A stretch of DNA of 64,000 nucleotides from Siphonodentalium dalli (GCA_032622095.1 CP136061.1:193944369-194008368), one strand, 5' to 3'; shown: positions 8,132-21,337, counted from the first letter of the stretch. Notes: generated by a model from the letters alone, not told the origin. Numbers and translations: made by a program.

Positions 8132-9099
8132 CTGAAAACACAAATTTTAACAATGGAAGCTTATTCTCACAACTCATCGAGCATTTCGTCACTTTATGGA
8201 GCTTTATTCGTCGAACTGTTGACATTTGGCTGAAGATGGGTTCATCAAGAACCTATAGTGGATCCGGACTTGTGTCCGAAGAAAAACACTTAGTGACACA
8301 ATTTCCCTCAATACAAACCTACCATAGTCTTCACTCGTGCCCGAAACGGGGTTTACTCCACATGTGCCCACAGCGGGTATTATAGGATGACCATCGTGAC
8401 GCATGGTTCACGAGAATGTACGATGAGGGCGGTGTGTCTTTGAGAAACTTCACTATACGGAGTAACGTGCATATAGTGTCAAAATAGATGGACAGCACAA
8501 AGAGACAAAGTTCTGATCTATTGATAACGAAAATAAACCTTTCTAAGACTCTTTGGTTATTGTATAATATTATAGTTGTCATACGGACATAGTGGACGCC
8601 TTTGTTGTCGATAACAGTAACAGCTTTACGCTTGAAGCCGTTAATATTTATATTTGATTATTTATCAAAATGTATCGATGTTTGTGACTATTGTTGATTT
8701 AGTTTTCTAAAAATATTCCATTAAATTTAGTCATTAAATACACCATTTAGTGAGGGGGTATCACTATATTGCCAGATAAGTAAATATACAGACCGCAGAC
8801 AAACTTGAACTTCCGGCTTGACTACCGGCTTGCCTTGTATATGGAAGCCACTTTTAGCTTCTCGTTCCATTTAAGTACGTTTATGGATTTTATGGAAGTT
8901 TTGGATCAAGTCATAACTAGAGTCTTCAACTCGTCCTCGGTTTATAACGAAAATTTACAAAACTCGTCCAGTTAATTATAGGTCTGGACTCGTTTTGTAA
9001 ATTTCGCTGTAAACTGAGTCGTGTGCGGTACTCAAAAGGTGCATCGGGTGGAAATGTAGTACGAATTTTATGGAGTATATATTAATGGAGTATACTTAC
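8132..9099. other. Probable intron, no feature seen
   Basis: Minus-strand intron between two candidate exons. The ORFs inside (up to 83 codons) show no recognisable domain or splice support. Confidence 0.4.
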
Positions 9100-9399
9100 G
9101 GATTGGGCGATTTTCGCAGTTGGATCCATGTGTTCTAGTTGTGGGTCACGTGGTGCCCGTGACATCTTCTGTTTCTTCTCAGTGGAGCTGCTGTAAGAGT
9201 ACATCGATGAACCAGAATTCCTTGAATTGGACCCTCTCACAATCGGCATTGGATCGCTTGCCAACGTACATGATGGCCATGTGTCCGCTATAGATGGAAA
9301 TGGTAGTTGTGGTGGGGATCTTCTCTGACTTGAGGAGTGGCCTGGCATCCACAGCGGTGTATACACGTGTTCTTGCGTGTCCATTCTATTGACAATAAA
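9100..9399 (-). CDS. Internal exon of unidentified host gene (Ser/Pro-rich, 100 codons)
   Basis: A 300-bp open block in phase 0 at both ends. It is preceded on the minus strand by GATTTCAG and followed by a perfect GTAAGT donor. The peptide is Ser/Pro-rich with an internal Met at codon 6, includes PPQLPFPS and a SSSTEKKQK segment, and looks disordered. I do not recognise a family. Its acceptor phase matches the donor of the exon at 11199-11354. The internal ATG could instead be a start codon if the upstream part is 5' UTR, but the matching phases favour an internal exon. Confidence 0.6.
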
Positions 9400-9859
9400 C
9401 TGAAATCATGCAGGGTGGTGTAACAGTAAGTTCTTAAAAACAGCATATGCATATTGCTAGCTTAGATTAATCCAAGACTTGATTCTAACCCGACTGACGT
9501 TCAGTGGATTCAACCAACTGAAATACTATGAAACAACATATCACAAATAAAATCCTCCTATAAATATACTGAACATGTTCCGTTACGTCAGAAATATTGC
9601 GATTAATTTCTCGTGACCAATTTTATTAAAGTAAAATAAAGATCCCTTACTATGAACAGTCGGCAGTGTGGCCTGGTACGGGGGGTGGGGTCAAAACCAA
9701 AATGTACAACAGCTTGGAGATTCCTTCTTTAAAAAAAATGTATTACCCAAAGATATACATATATATGCGGTCATTTTACATAAGACGTGCATTCAAACAT
9801 TGATCAATGGACCTTGTGAGGGGGTAACCAAACAAACTTACATTTATGCATACATGTGA

Positions 9860-10980
9860 CTGGCGCACACGCAGTTGGGGATGTCTCACCCCCCCCCCAA
9901 CTTTGGTCAAAATTTTCAACAGTTGGAAATTTCATACCTGCCAAAACATTAGTAGGAAATTTCACACCAACAATATGTTGAAAATGTTCTTGTAGTTTGA
10001 TTGACCATTTATTGGGGGGATTAATTGATTTTGGACTAATATTTGCATATTTTCCTATTTTTTGTCAAAATTTGGGATTGAAATTGTCATCAGTTGGAAA
10101 TTTTCCAACCTTATATAGGGGAGGGTGACAGGTTGGAAATTTCCAACACTTGGAAAGCTTGTGTCCTGGTCCCTCACCCGTGGCCAGTCAAAAGCTGCTA
10201 GTTAATTTAAGAAAACAATATTGTCATACATTTGGTCAACATTGTCATTGTCATCAGTTGGAAATTTTCCAACCTAAGTGGTGGTGTCAGGTTTGAAATT
10301 TCCAACTCTACGAAGGCTTGAGGCTAGTCTAGATGCTATGATTTTGCGATTTTCTTGATCAGATTTCAAAATTTTTGCACACCGGGCCGAACCATGATCG
10401 GCCCTGTGTGTCATTGCCCCCCCCCCCCCGTTGCCTACAAAAACTGCTAATTAGTTTAACAAAACAATATTTTACTACATTTGGTCAAACTTGTGGACTG
10501 AAGTGGTCATCAGTTGGAGAATTTTCCAACCTGAGGGGGGGTAATACTGTATGAGGTTTGAAATTCCCAGCACGATAGGAAAGCTTCAGTTGAGGCCAGT
10601 CTAGATGCTAGGATTTTCAATTTTCTTGCATAGTTTTCAAAATTGTCTCACACCGGGTCGAACAACCATGGTCAGCCCGGTGTGTCCTGGTCTCTTGCCC
10701 GTAGCCATGTGGATATGTCTGGAGTTAGACAACTAGATGTTATGATTTATGCAATTTATCAGGTTAAAATAAATTAATGTTCTCATACCGGGAATATAGA
10801 ACAATGGTTTATGAATATATAGGATGTTGAGCCTGCAGCAATTATGCAAAACGTGTGTTTGGTCTGATTATGATTCAAGGCGGGGGGGGTGAGGTTGGAA
10901 TTTCCCAATGTGGACACCCCAACGGAGACCCTCTAGCCACGTCCCTGCGCACACGTTCCAGACGTCCACAGGCATCGGGC
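9860..10980. repeat. Degenerate tandem repeat block with AGTTGGAAATTTTCCAAC motifs
   Basis: Units of roughly 160-260 bp repeat the motifs CAGTTGGAAATTTTCCAAC and an ACCGGG...CCATGGTC...CCGGTGTG palindrome followed by GTCCTGGT. A diverged relative lies at 47430-48190. It contains C and G homopolymers. It sits in an intron of the minus-strand gene and has no supportable ORF. Confidence 0.6.
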
Positions 10981-11198
10981 GTCTGGCCTACTTTCGTACC
11001 ACTGCATGGGGAACACCTGACTGCCATAACGCAAGTTAGAAACATCAGACCAAAAAATAGGTTGAAATTGTTCCGATAGCTTGATGTTCCAACCTACATT
11101 ATCAAGTTCTGTGAAATTTTTTGTTTTAGAACAAAAGTCCCATGTGCATTGGCCTTGATGCATGCATGGTGATACGAGTTGTGGATCACTATATATAC

Positions 11199-11354
11199 CT
11201 GGACTGTGTTTTGTTGGGAGTCCACTGCCATGTTATCGTCATCAGAATTCGATGAATCGCAATCGATCGGTATGTTGTTGACATTATGTTGAGGAACCGT
11301 TGTTGATACAGTTGAATCCATAATATCGCGTCTTTTAATTGTCACGGTTTTCCC
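11199..11354 (-). CDS. Internal exon of unidentified host gene (acidic/Ser, 52 codons)
   Basis: Preceded by a polypyrimidine tract and acceptor TTTTTTTTCAG and followed by CAG|GTATAT. The exon is 156 bp, exactly 52 codons, phase 0 to phase 0, which matches both neighbouring exons (15704-15770 and 9100-9399). It begins GKTVTIKRRD and has an acidic run (SSNSDDDN) near codons 34-41. No domain recognised; the basic start followed by an acidic Ser-rich stretch suggests a flexible linker. The splice sites, phase agreement and non-repetitive sequence are the evidence. Confidence 0.6.
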
Positions 11355-11384
11355 CTGAAAAAAAAATGCGATATTTATATCTAT

Positions 11385-12310
11385 ATTTGCGAATTAGTCG
11401 GATTCCTTATGTCGAAAAAAACGGTCGCGCGTTTTCGGAATGTTAAAAGCGATATGAGAACAGTTTCTATAGCACCAATGTGTCTATTTTCAGAATCTAC
11501 CTGTTTCCAGCTTGATATTTTAGTGGAAACAGGTTTGTATGAGGCTTTTGTTTGTGTACCCCTCTATTTCTTTCCCGTCCACCTGGTAATAAAAACATGC
11601 TATTACGCATAGCAAGTTCGGTAAGTGGCTTTCTTTGTTCTTGGATATCGAAAAACATGGGGAGATCTTGCCAAAAATTACTTAATTACATATCTTAATG
11701 TGGAATTTTATCAAAATTCATCAGACGAATTGCATTTATGACTGCATTTTCAATTTTATTTCCCAAATATTAAGGTATTGTATATTCTTAGATTCAGCTA
11801 TATCACATATAGACGAACATGAACAATCTACAAGGATATCTTGATCATATGCCACAAACAAAACTTCGATACATCGATTTTTGGTGAAGATATCGCAGAA
11901 AAGCTAACCCTACCCCCACCCTCGCTGATTTCACAAGTCAGATTCCTTTGGTCGAAAACAACGGTCGCGCCATTTCGGATTGTCTAAGACGACATGCGAA
12001 CGGTTTATTTATTAATAGCATGTCTACTTTCAGAGTTTACCTGTGTCCAGTTGAAATTTTATTGGAAAACAAGAGTTTTTGGACTGTTTTAAGAATTTAA
12101 AGAGCGTTTGCTTATTATACACATAGTAATCCTCATAACTGACCTTCTGGTGGAGTCTGCGAGTTGAAATTAACAAAAGTGTCAAATATGGCGGTCTACT
12201 TTCAGAGTCTATTTTGTTTCCAGTCTGACATTTTAGTGGAAACAAATTGTTTGGACGGTTTTAAATATTTAAAGAGCGTTTCCTGATTATACAAATAGTA
12301 ACTAACACGA
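11385..12310. repeat. Three copies of an intronic repeat family
   Basis: Copies at about 11385-11580, 11930-12130 and 12165-12310 share GTCTACTTTCAGAGTCTA-like and TTTTAGTGGAAACA motifs. Two end in TTTAAAGAGCGTTT. An inverted relative is at 16295-16475. No coding capacity seen. Confidence 0.55.
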
Positions 12311-12847
12311 TTATCCTTTTAATGAATTGTGTAAGTTGAAATTGTGCACATATGTCAAGTATGACTCTGAAATGTATTTTTGAGAATGGTGTCGTCAGAC
12401 AAGTCTCCGCTGGTACAGTACTACAGTTGCGAGCAAAACTATCGTTGGACCCTATAGAGAGTTTGACAATTTACTCAAATATTCACAGTGGTGGAACTTA
12501 ATGGCTTCATATATGCATGGCTCTTACATGTGATATATCGTAACTACATGTGATTTTACAAAATTAACATGCAATATAGTCAGGCCACCAGATACAGTAG
12601 TTGATAAAAATGTGGTTCACATCAATCATATACATCACAATCACGTGATTCAGTGATAATGTAGCTATTATACAAATGCAATGTTTATCAAGACTAAAGT
12701 TTCAGGATGTCATTGTAAAATTGATTGATGGTATTTTTTCATCAATTGACAAATTTAATGTGTATTGCCAGGACGAAGTACCGCATAAAACGGAGTTGTT
12801 TGCTAAGTAATATGGGAGTCATATTTATGTAAGTGTCAGTCAAAACT

Positions 12848-14030
12848 TTTAGGACATGGGAATATTTTTTTTTATTTCGTGACCACGAAATACTAATTCG
12901 TGGCCACGAAATAACTAATTCGTGGCCACGAAATAACTCATTGTGATATACGATCGTCAGGCCCATTTGTGTAATGGAAGCGAACAGAGATGATCTGGTT
13001 GTAGCTGCCACCATCTTGGAATGAGCCACGGCGATTTGAGATAAAGGGTGTTGTAGGGTGGCCCGTAAAACAAATTAAGTAATCACCCCTTTCACCAACC
13101 CGATCCAAAGTTGCCGCCGTCCTGGGGTGGGTTACAGAGGCACCCACGACATTCAGTATATCTTGGGGCCACCCTACATCACCAATTATACCACATCAAA
13201 CGGTTAAGGGGTCGAGAAATTGTACAGGTGTCATATTTGAACCCATGTGGATTGGCCATTTTGGGTCGGGGATGGTGACAGCGGGTGAACATTTAGTTTG
13301 TCTCAGGGGTCACCCTACAACACACTGTATTCGACCTAAAAAAGGGGAGGATTGCATGTTATCATATATGGACCCCTCTGATCAGTTATCATTTTCGCTC
13401 GAGTGGGCTGAAGGTGTGAAAATTTAGCTTGCTTTGTTAGCTACGGTACAACACCCTTTATTTGATCTATATCGGCCAAGTGACCGAGAAATAATGTGTA
13501 CCCCATTTGACCCCTTCTGAGCAACGACAATTTTGGATATGGTATGGTTGAAAGGGGTGAATATTTATAAGCTTGTTTTGGTCCCACCCTACAAAACCCC
13601 TTATTTGACTTAAATCGGTCAATATGCCGGAGGAATGCATGGCATTCCCATTCGATCCCTTGTGGTAACAACTAATGAATATCCAGTGTGTCTTGGAGCC
13701 ACCTGACCCGTGTTTCCCCGTTCTCTTGAGGCTAGTTTATATATAGGACGTCCATATCCCCATAGAGCCCGGGTCCCATGCCATAAGGTGTTTATAGTAG
13801 CTTCTCTGCGATCGTACGCATTGTTTCTAAAACATCATCAAGTTATTGTAACCATACCGTAAAGGTATCTGGCTATATGCAAAGGTCAATCAGTCATTTC
13901 GTGGCCACGAATTAGTATTTCGTGATCACGAATTAGTTATTTCTTGGCCACGAATTAGCATTTTGTGGCCACCAAATTAGTTATTAGTATTTCGTGGCCA
14001 CGAAATAAAAAAATAAATTCATGTCCTAAA
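12848..14030. mobile_element. 1.18-kb foldback-type element with TTCGTGGCCACGAA palindromes
   Basis: Inverted terminal blocks at 12848-12945 and about 13895-14030 begin TTTAGGACATG and contain several copies of the self-palindromic TTCGTGGCCACGAA. The interior has four to five degenerate units around CACCCTACAACACCCTTTAT and AAATCGGTC. No transposase ORF; non-autonomous. Confidence 0.65.
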
Positions 14031-15703
14031 CCAGCCACCGTAGCTTGTGGGTCATTCTGTTTTAGTATTAAATTTGGAGAAACCCGACCAGCATAAATGT
14101 AACAACTACAACAGCTCATCTATGCCAATGATATGTTTAGCCATATATATGTGGATAGGGTGGTATTGTTTAAAAATATTAAACAATGATATCACATCCA
14201 TGTTTATTGCTAAATATTGCTGGGCTTATATAGATGGTTGTTCTATAATTCCTGGTCGGGTTTATCCAAATTGGGAGCTTAAATTATGTTCATCTGATGA
14301 TAAAGAAAACATTTTCTCCGTCCACTCGATACCTCCCCCGGGATACATGTTTTACATACTAAATTAACACCTTAGTCAACATAACAAATCTCTCCCTCAA
14401 ATACTTTGCCACAAAAATAAATTGTCAGTATAAATACGCACGACATCTCTGGACACTTTCTAAGAGATAATTTATTTATAAGAATATATATGCGCATGGT
14501 GTGCTTGGTCTTATATATAGTACAACATAGTAAGATACAAGTGACACAGTGCGGGGACAATACTGTGTCGAAGAACATAGTTAAGGGGAACCTTCCATCG
14601 TTCTTCATATTGTATCATGGCTCCATCTGTTGTGAACAAACCATCGACTTAGCCTTAATGTGTCGTTCTCTCCCCAATAATATACTTGGCTTTGAACCGA
14701 TCAATATTACTATGGGCCATGGTATTTTCCCGTAAATTAGATAGTGTCTATAGTCAGATGGTATTGGTTATGTTCAAATGGTGACACAGATATGAAACTG
14801 TGCATGTTTGTGCCCCATGGGTCGTTGATCATTATAAGATCGAGAAACTTAGTCTAGGAGAATACCAGGAATTCACTGGAAATTGCAATTATAGCTTATA
14901 GGGTCGTAATTCAACGTTTGCGTTTCCGATACAGTTAATACCCAAATGTGAAATCTGAGATATACCTGGTCGTCAAAATGTCTTATTTAAGGTTAGCAAC
15001 GGTTGCTAATCAAATACCACAATTGTGTACTAATCATTCATTGGTATTGCCTTAATTTAGTCAGTGTCTAATCACATGGTGCTGGTTTTGTTCAAAGTTG
15101 GGCACACGCATGTCTAAAACTATAGGCCTATATATGTGCAGCCATGTTGTGCATAGGCCATTGATCATTATAATATCGGGAGACTTTGCCACCGATCCCC
15201 ATAGCTCATTATTAACGGTTACTAAGCACCAACTCGGAATGCAGGAAAATGCAACTATGGTTGATACCTATTTTACTCATTAATCTCTACTTTAGTAGAT
15301 ATTCGAATTTACTTGATTTGCACAGCTATAGCGTGGATATTAACTGTGGTCAGAATATTGATGGTGAATGTTGGGTGTCAGTCGCTGCACTGAAGTTGGT
15401 CAAATGTAACTGGCGTGGGAAGCGTGAAAGCAAAGCCTATGCCGCTATACTAAAGATCTCAGCTGCACAGAAATGCCCGTTTATCAGTAGCACAAATCCC
15501 ACGAAAACACAGATTATCTCAGTGCATGTGGGATAGACTCCGATGACAACGATTGAGTTATAATGACAACGAACAACTACCATCTATTCCTGTGTATTTG
15601 TGACACTACATCCCGTTATGATCAACGATGTGGTTTCAAAACTAGTCGGTGGACAACAAGACATACAAGTATCAAATAAAACAATGGTATAATATGTACT
15701 CAC
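14031..15703. other. Intron, nothing supportable
   Basis: No domain-bearing ORF or clear repeat; a few ORFs up to 106 codons lack splice context or recognisable sequence. Confidence 0.4.
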
Positions 15704-15770
15704 ATCGTGAACAGTCTTGTTGTGAATATTTTTATTTGATTCTGATTCAACAGGCTGCATAGTATCGAAA
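15704..15770 (-). CDS. Short internal exon of unidentified host gene (22 codons)
   Basis: 67 bp between a GGTTTTGTAG acceptor and a GAT|GTGAGT donor. It enters in phase 2 (one base, then 22 codons) and leaves in phase 0, which fits the next exon at 11354. The peptide begins FDTMQPVESESN and is Asn/Lys-rich. Its entry phase does not match the phase-0 exit of the exon at 20130-20320, so at least one exon between them is not recognised. Other frames hit stops. Supported mainly by splice sites. Confidence 0.5.
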
Positions 15771-16294
15771 CTACAAAACCATTCGACACTTACTTTTGTC
15801 AATTACTGTATCTTGAGGCATAACTATATCATATGTTGCAACTATTAAATCACGGATAGTTACAGTGGGTAAAACACGAGTGTTAAACTTCATATATAGA
15901 TGTGCACGATTGCCAATAAGTGATATTACAATCAACGTTTGAGCATAACACGAAATTATCCATAGGGTTAAGTGTTAAATTTTGATGGCAACTGTAGCCA
16001 GCAAGAATCAGCTGATCACATCCATTCTTTTTTAAACTACGTCTGTATTTCATACTTAGTATTTTTTAGGAATATCAGAACGTGCATATCATCATACGCA
16101 AAATGGCGCCATTTATCCAAAGTACTAGAATCTCCATAGGGCTCAGTGTTAAATTTTGATCACAACTGTAAGCAACAAGAATGAACCAATCACATCAAAA
16201 TTTTCAAAAATACATGTAATGGTCATATCTAGTAGTATGGAGAAGTTTCAAATCGCACCTATCACCATACGCCAGATGGCACCATCTATCGTTT

Positions 16295-16475
16295 TCTGTA
16301 AATACGAAACGCTCTCTAAATGATGTTGACCCCGATTTAGGCCGACCCGCCAAAATTGAAGAATGGAAACAAGTCAATCCTGAAAACACACCTACTAGGC
16401 ATACATAATCCGTTTTCAGATCGCTTTTAACAAACCAAAAATGCAAAATGACATAAGGAATCCGACTAAATGTCT
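16295..16475 (-). repeat. Inverted copy of the 11385-12310 repeat family
   Basis: The reverse complement contains AGTCGGATTCC, AGCGATCTGAAAA-like and TTAGAGAGCGTTT motifs in the order seen at 11395-11560 and 12271. Confidence 0.5.
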
Positions 16476-16539
16476 GTCTCTCTATCTGTGTTCTATTGAC
16501 ATTCACAGGGGACCAAAGGAGTCTACTAGCGGTAACATT

Positions 16540-17470
16540 TTACAAGAAAGATAACGGTGTGGGTTAGAATGTTTTAAAGTGACGCCGTTGTTGTCAGGGG
16601 CATAACAGGGGGAGGGGCAGAACAAGTGTTTGTCGCCGATTGCCATGGAACTTATATATAATAATTCCTATGATATGAGGCATCTAATGGTGTGGTTTAT
16701 ATATGTCAAAAGTGGCGACGTTCGTGTCAGGGATGCACGGAAGGGGAGAGGGGGGACAAAATTGATAAAACTAATTTTAGCGCCGATTTCCACAAAATTG
16801 ATATATATTCTTCTCCATGATACAAGGAATCTTATTATGTGATTTAAAGACGCCAAATTGCTGTCGTTTTGATGAAAGATTGTGGGGGGGGGCACTAAAT
16901 TTGATAAGAATGGATTCAGTCGCCGATTAATTGCCACCACACTTATACAATATCATCCCCATGGTATGAGGAGTCTAATGGTGTGGCTTAAATATGCCAA
17001 AAGTTGCGTCATTCGAGTCAGGGGTGCACTGAATTTCGCCAATTTCCACCAAAGTGATACACATTTTTATCCATGATACGAGGAGTCTACTCGTGTGATT
17101 TACAGACGCCATATTGGTGCTGTTTGGGTGAGAGATGGGGTGGGCACTAAATTTGATAAAAATTTGTTTAGTCACCGATTAGCACCAAACTTATAAATAA
17201 TCACCTCCATGATATCAGCAGTCTAATTGTGTGGTTTAAGGATGTCACAAGTGAGGCCATTCGAGTCAGGGATGCATAGAAGGTGAGAGGGAGACAAAAA
17301 AGATAAACAGTATATTTAGCGACGATTTCCACCAGATTGATACATATTCTTCTCCGTGATACGAGAAATCCAATCGTGTGGTTTAGATACGCCAAATTGG
17401 TGCCTATTTGCGAGAGATATGTGGGCCCTAAATTTTATACGAAGTTGTATAGTCGCCAATTTTCACCAGT

Positions 17471-17560
<90 letters not shown>

Positions 17561-17760
17561 TTTCCATAATGAGTCTAAGGGTGTGGTTTAATGATGACAA
17601 AAGTGGCGCCGTTTCAGTCTGAAATAGGGCAGGAGGGTCACCAAAACTGATAAAAAGATATGGGTAGTGCCAATTAGCATCAAATTCATACACCTTCTCA
17701 AATGATAAGAGGAATAAAATCGTGCGTGTTAAAACGTACAATGAGCTAGCAATTATGACA
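16540..17760. repeat. Degenerate tandem array, ~110-150-bp units
   Basis: The motif GTGTGGTTTAAA...CGCCAAA...GGCGCC recurs near 16687, 16832, 16974, 17085, 17222, 17371 and 17571. The last interval is lengthened by an AT microsatellite. ORFs here are repeat-derived. Confidence 0.7.
17473..17557. repeat. AT dinucleotide microsatellite
   Basis: About 42 uninterrupted TA units inside the tandem array. Confidence 0.97.
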
Positions 17761-18756
17761 TAGAAGAAAGCATTAAACGTATATTTATCATTTTATTTAA
17801 AATATACACATATTCTTGCAAGCTGGGAGACCTCGAACCGTCAGAGGATTGCATATTAGAATAGATCATGTATATATTATAACACAATTGAGTCTGTTCC
17901 ATTCAATATACTTTCCACAAAACAATTTACAATAAACGACTCAAAATATCGCTCTTTGTCGGGCACATGTAGCTGATATACTTGCATAGCAACATTTCGT
18001 TTAAACTAAGAATATATAGCCAGGTGCCCTCAAAATCTTAGTCTAACCCACTAGATTGATTGATACATCTCTATATATGTAAAACCTAAATGTCGTCTTT
18101 TATTTTTGCGAACTAATATGTTTATGATGTTCATGTTTCATGTCATAACGTCTGACGTATACGCAGTTGTAAGTGAATAAATACTTCTTTATTGGTGGAA
18201 CGGATTAATCGCGATAAACAAAATGACAATCGACAAGGTGAGCCACTACTTATATTCCATGTTTAAGAATCATGTTTTGTGATGCTATTTGGATATACAA
18301 TTTATGAGAATACGTGTAACAAATTGAGCAAGAGTATCCTCTATTCCCACCAAATATCCACAGCATGTAGAGGGTTTCGCATCACTTTAACATGGGCAAC
18401 GCCGGGTAACCCTGCCAGTAGGACTATATTTATAAACCATTATATTTGTGATAAGTCCACCCATGCATGCCTGGGTTTATGCGCGGTTCCAGCGGCTTAT
18501 TATGCCCTCTGGGAGGAGCTAGGTGTATAGTGTATACTGCTCTGCTGTTCTGACATGATGATAGGAGCTATATGGGGATATCTCGCCGAACAACACATTT
18601 CGGGTTTCGCACGTTGCGAGTTATTTTTAGGAAATTGTAGTAGGGCGAATAGCAATGTCATATTCTCACAATATTACACAAACGGTATAACATCCAATGT
18701 TTTTTTCCATGGGGATAATTTACAAGATTAGTAATATAACACAATGCATTATATAA
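17761..18756. other. Intronic stretch, nothing supportable
   Basis: No recognisable gene or repeat, apart from an ATG followed by five codons and GTGAGC on the plus strand near 18222, too short to call. Confidence 0.3.
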
Positions 18757-19018
18757 CAGCTAGCATCGCTGATGAAGTATGACTCAGTTGGAAAGTAGAC
18801 CAAATGTCGTATTGCGAAGTATCGGGGGTGTATTTAATCCGATTAATAGATTTTTGGTCTGCATCTATAGGCTTTATGGTGTGATGAATGAGAAACCTTC
18901 CATGATAAGCCGTATAGTGTTGTAATACTGTGAAGAGCCTGTAATAATTTGAAGGATTAGTTGTTTTAACGGAATTGTGAGGTGGTTCATTCATGAAACC
19001 AATTTATTTTATATTATA
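18757..19018 (+). repeat. Dispersed ~250-bp repeat, copy 1
   Basis: Shares GCTGATGAAGTATG, ATCGGGGGTGTATTTAATCC and ATGAGAAACCTTC with 56760-57044 in the same orientation. The function is unknown. Confidence 0.8.
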
Positions 19019-19190
19019 TAATTATATGTCTATATAATAATATGATCTTGAAAACCATAGTCAGAAATGGTATCCGGCAGGTATATGTGTGAATGCATCG
19101 ACAAGAGCAGGTTACAGTCTGTTTGTACAATGCATGCATGCATGGTTAGTTTCTAATTTGATCATATCAGTCATTCCATTCCATATACTA

Positions 19191-19312
19191 TTAACCTTTA
19201 ATTACTGGAGCTTTCTAAAATTTGCGTAAACCCTGTGCCAATCCATTCTCTTGTATATGCGAGTCTCACATATACATAGGGAGCCTCGCATATATATATA
19301 CGTGCATTTGGT
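19191..19312 (+). mobile_element. TTAA-family MITE, partial copy 1
   Basis: Starts TTAACCTTTAATTACTGGAG and includes the family core ACCCTGTGCCAATCCATTCT and GGGAGCCTCGCATATATA. The far end is not evident. TTAA at the terminus suggests a piggyBac-like non-autonomous element. Confidence 0.55.
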
Positions 19313-19880
19313 TTTGATGAAAACTTAATTTTATTTTGAAGGTTTGATTTTGATCTCCGACAAGTTTCAAAACCAATTTGCTTTCGTGTGAAACAATTTT
19401 TTTTTTTAACAGTGTAACTTTTTACCCCCCACTCTTGTGAATATTGTTATTATTAACGATCGCCGGGTTAATTATTTCCATGTTTGCCATCAACCTTCGC
19501 TGACAGTGCGATCAGTCGAAATTGTGTGTAGACAAATGGACTACGTAGAAGTGTGTGTCAAACTACAGGGAAGAAAACCGAGAGAGTAAAAAATGTTCAC
19601 ACGATAACCGACCATAACCCACCCAATAATTATCCGTTATTTAGTCAATTTAAATTTCTTCGAAGAAATAATATCGCTCTTTAAAAGAATCGCCTTTTTT
19701 CAATGTTTTTTATTTTGTGTTTAATTTATGAATAGTTCCGCTATTTCTTCAACATAATCATCATGTTGTGCCCGCGGTCAGTTCATGCAGTATTAAGATT
19801 TATATAGCGCACACTGGTGTGCTAGATTGGCGCATGTGGTTCACAATTAAGCATATATAGATGGTAAATAATATCCGCAA

Positions 19881-20073
19881 TTAACCCTTCCTGAAATTTT
19901 TTGAAACCCTGTGCCAATGCATTCTCTTATATATGCGAGTCGCCCATAGGGAGCCTTGCATATATAAGAAAATACATTGGCCTATATAACAATATATTTA
20001 CCTTGACCGTGCACATGTAAGCCAGTGCATTATATCTTATATAAACGAGGCTCCCTATGGGAGCTCCCGTTAA
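19881..20073 (+). mobile_element. TTAA-family MITE, copy 2
   Basis: Bounded by TTAA at 19881-19884 and 20070-20073. It holds two copies of the CTCCCTATGGGAG-type palindrome and the core AATGCATTCTCTTATATATG. It ends 57 bp from the exon donor at 20130. Confidence 0.65.
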
Positions 20074-20129
20074 GTATCTATATTTGATAATGCTATGTGG
20101 ATCGGATGAGAATGTTGACATGAAACTAC

Positions 20130-20320
20130 CTTGAACTGGCCTGCCAGAGAGTTCCAATCACCACCATTGTTGAGCACTTGATAGTTTCCTATCCCTCCCT
20201 TTGTGTTAAGGTATCCAGACATGCTCTCGTGCAGTGTTGACATGGCTTGAGTGTGTAACGTCTCCTGTGATACTTCCGTTCCGTAGTCAATTTTAATGTA
20301 GAGTATCATTCTCGTCTGTG
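20130..20320 (-). CDS. Internal exon of the host gene following the death-domain exon (64 codons)
   Basis: 191 bp with acceptor CCGATTTTCAG and donor AAG|GTAGTT. It enters in phase 1, exactly matching the phase-1 donor of the death-domain exon at 30396-30729, and leaves in phase 0. The peptide is a clean coding-like mix (starts QTRMILYIKIDYG, ends NSLAGQFK) with predicted strand-like beginning and polar, Gly/Asn-rich end. I do not recognise a family. Together with the exon upstream it would place this segment directly after the death domain, though further exons in the 9.9-kb gap cannot be excluded. Confidence 0.65.
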
Positions 20321-20729
20321 CTGAAAATCGGAAGTTAAAGTATGACTTATCGAATTTATATATGTTTATACAGACAATAATACTAGCATACGATTTTATT
20401 GCAATAATGAACAGGACGGACGGTGTCAATCCATGCAGTATACCCCAATTGTTCTTCGAATAAGTGGGGGTATATTACAATAACAGCAAAAACAACATAA
20501 TCAACATAAGCATTATTATCATCATCACCACCATCATCGATAGTATCTTCGATCATCATGTACCTGTACACCGTCTTGTGTATATAGACATTGGACAGGT
20601 TCCGCAATATGTTCATATCGGTTTCATTCAACAATGACACGATTTTTTGGACACAATTTTATTTTCTTAACATTCTGGAAAATGTCTAATTATGATTTCA
20701 CGAAGATCCTGACATTTCATCCGAGTATA

Positions 20730-21337
20730 TCTATTATATATTTTGGAAGATCTGTCTGTCTGTCTGTCTGTCTGTCTGTGTGTTCGCGATGAACTCGAAA
20801 ACGTCCCACCCGATTTCGATGAAACTTGGTATGTGGGGGTATTTTCGGCCGGGGACGAACATAGGCATATTAATTTGTCCGTGCGACGTCACCTTGACCT
20901 TGAAATCGGGTCATTTCAAGGTCAAACGCCCGAATATCACGGGATTTCGATGAAACTTGGTATGTGGGGGTACTTTCTTATGGCGAGTCTCATAAGCATA
21001 TTCATTTGCCCGTGCGACGTGACCTTGACCTTGAAATCGGTAACTTCAAGGTCAAATCGCCAATTTCGATGGGATTTCGACGAAATTTGATACGTGGGGT
21101 TACTTTTGTCCACTGATTGTTTTGGACGGGTCGAATCGTGACCCCGACCAGACCTTGGCCTTCAAAATTATCAAGGTCAAATCGGGTCAAACCGGATGGA
21201 TTTCGACGGGCACGTTTGTCGGGCACTTTTGTCCGGGCAGTGTTTTTGGACTGGTCAAATCGTTACCCCACTTGACCTTGACCTTCAAAATGGACAATTC
21301 AAGGTCAAAGCCCGGACGAAGTCGGGTCACCTTCTAG
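20730..21337 (+). mobile_element. Non-autonomous Helitron, copy 1
   Basis: Begins TC after an A, ends CTAG, and about eight bases before the end has a CCC(G)GAC-GAA-GTCGGG hairpin, the classical Helitron structure. The interior has CTGT microsatellite and repeated ACCTTGACCTTGAAATCGG / CAAGGTCAAA and GATTTCGATGAAACTTGGTA blocks. No Rep-helicase ORF. Translations of this repeat are artefacts. Confidence 0.75.

Noticed and set aside
17337-17741. ORFs with long Tyr-Ile repeats
   Set aside because: Direct translation of the AT microsatellite.
18222-18240. ATG plus five codons followed by GTGAGC as a first exon on the plus strand
   Set aside because: Too short and without a following exon; likely chance.
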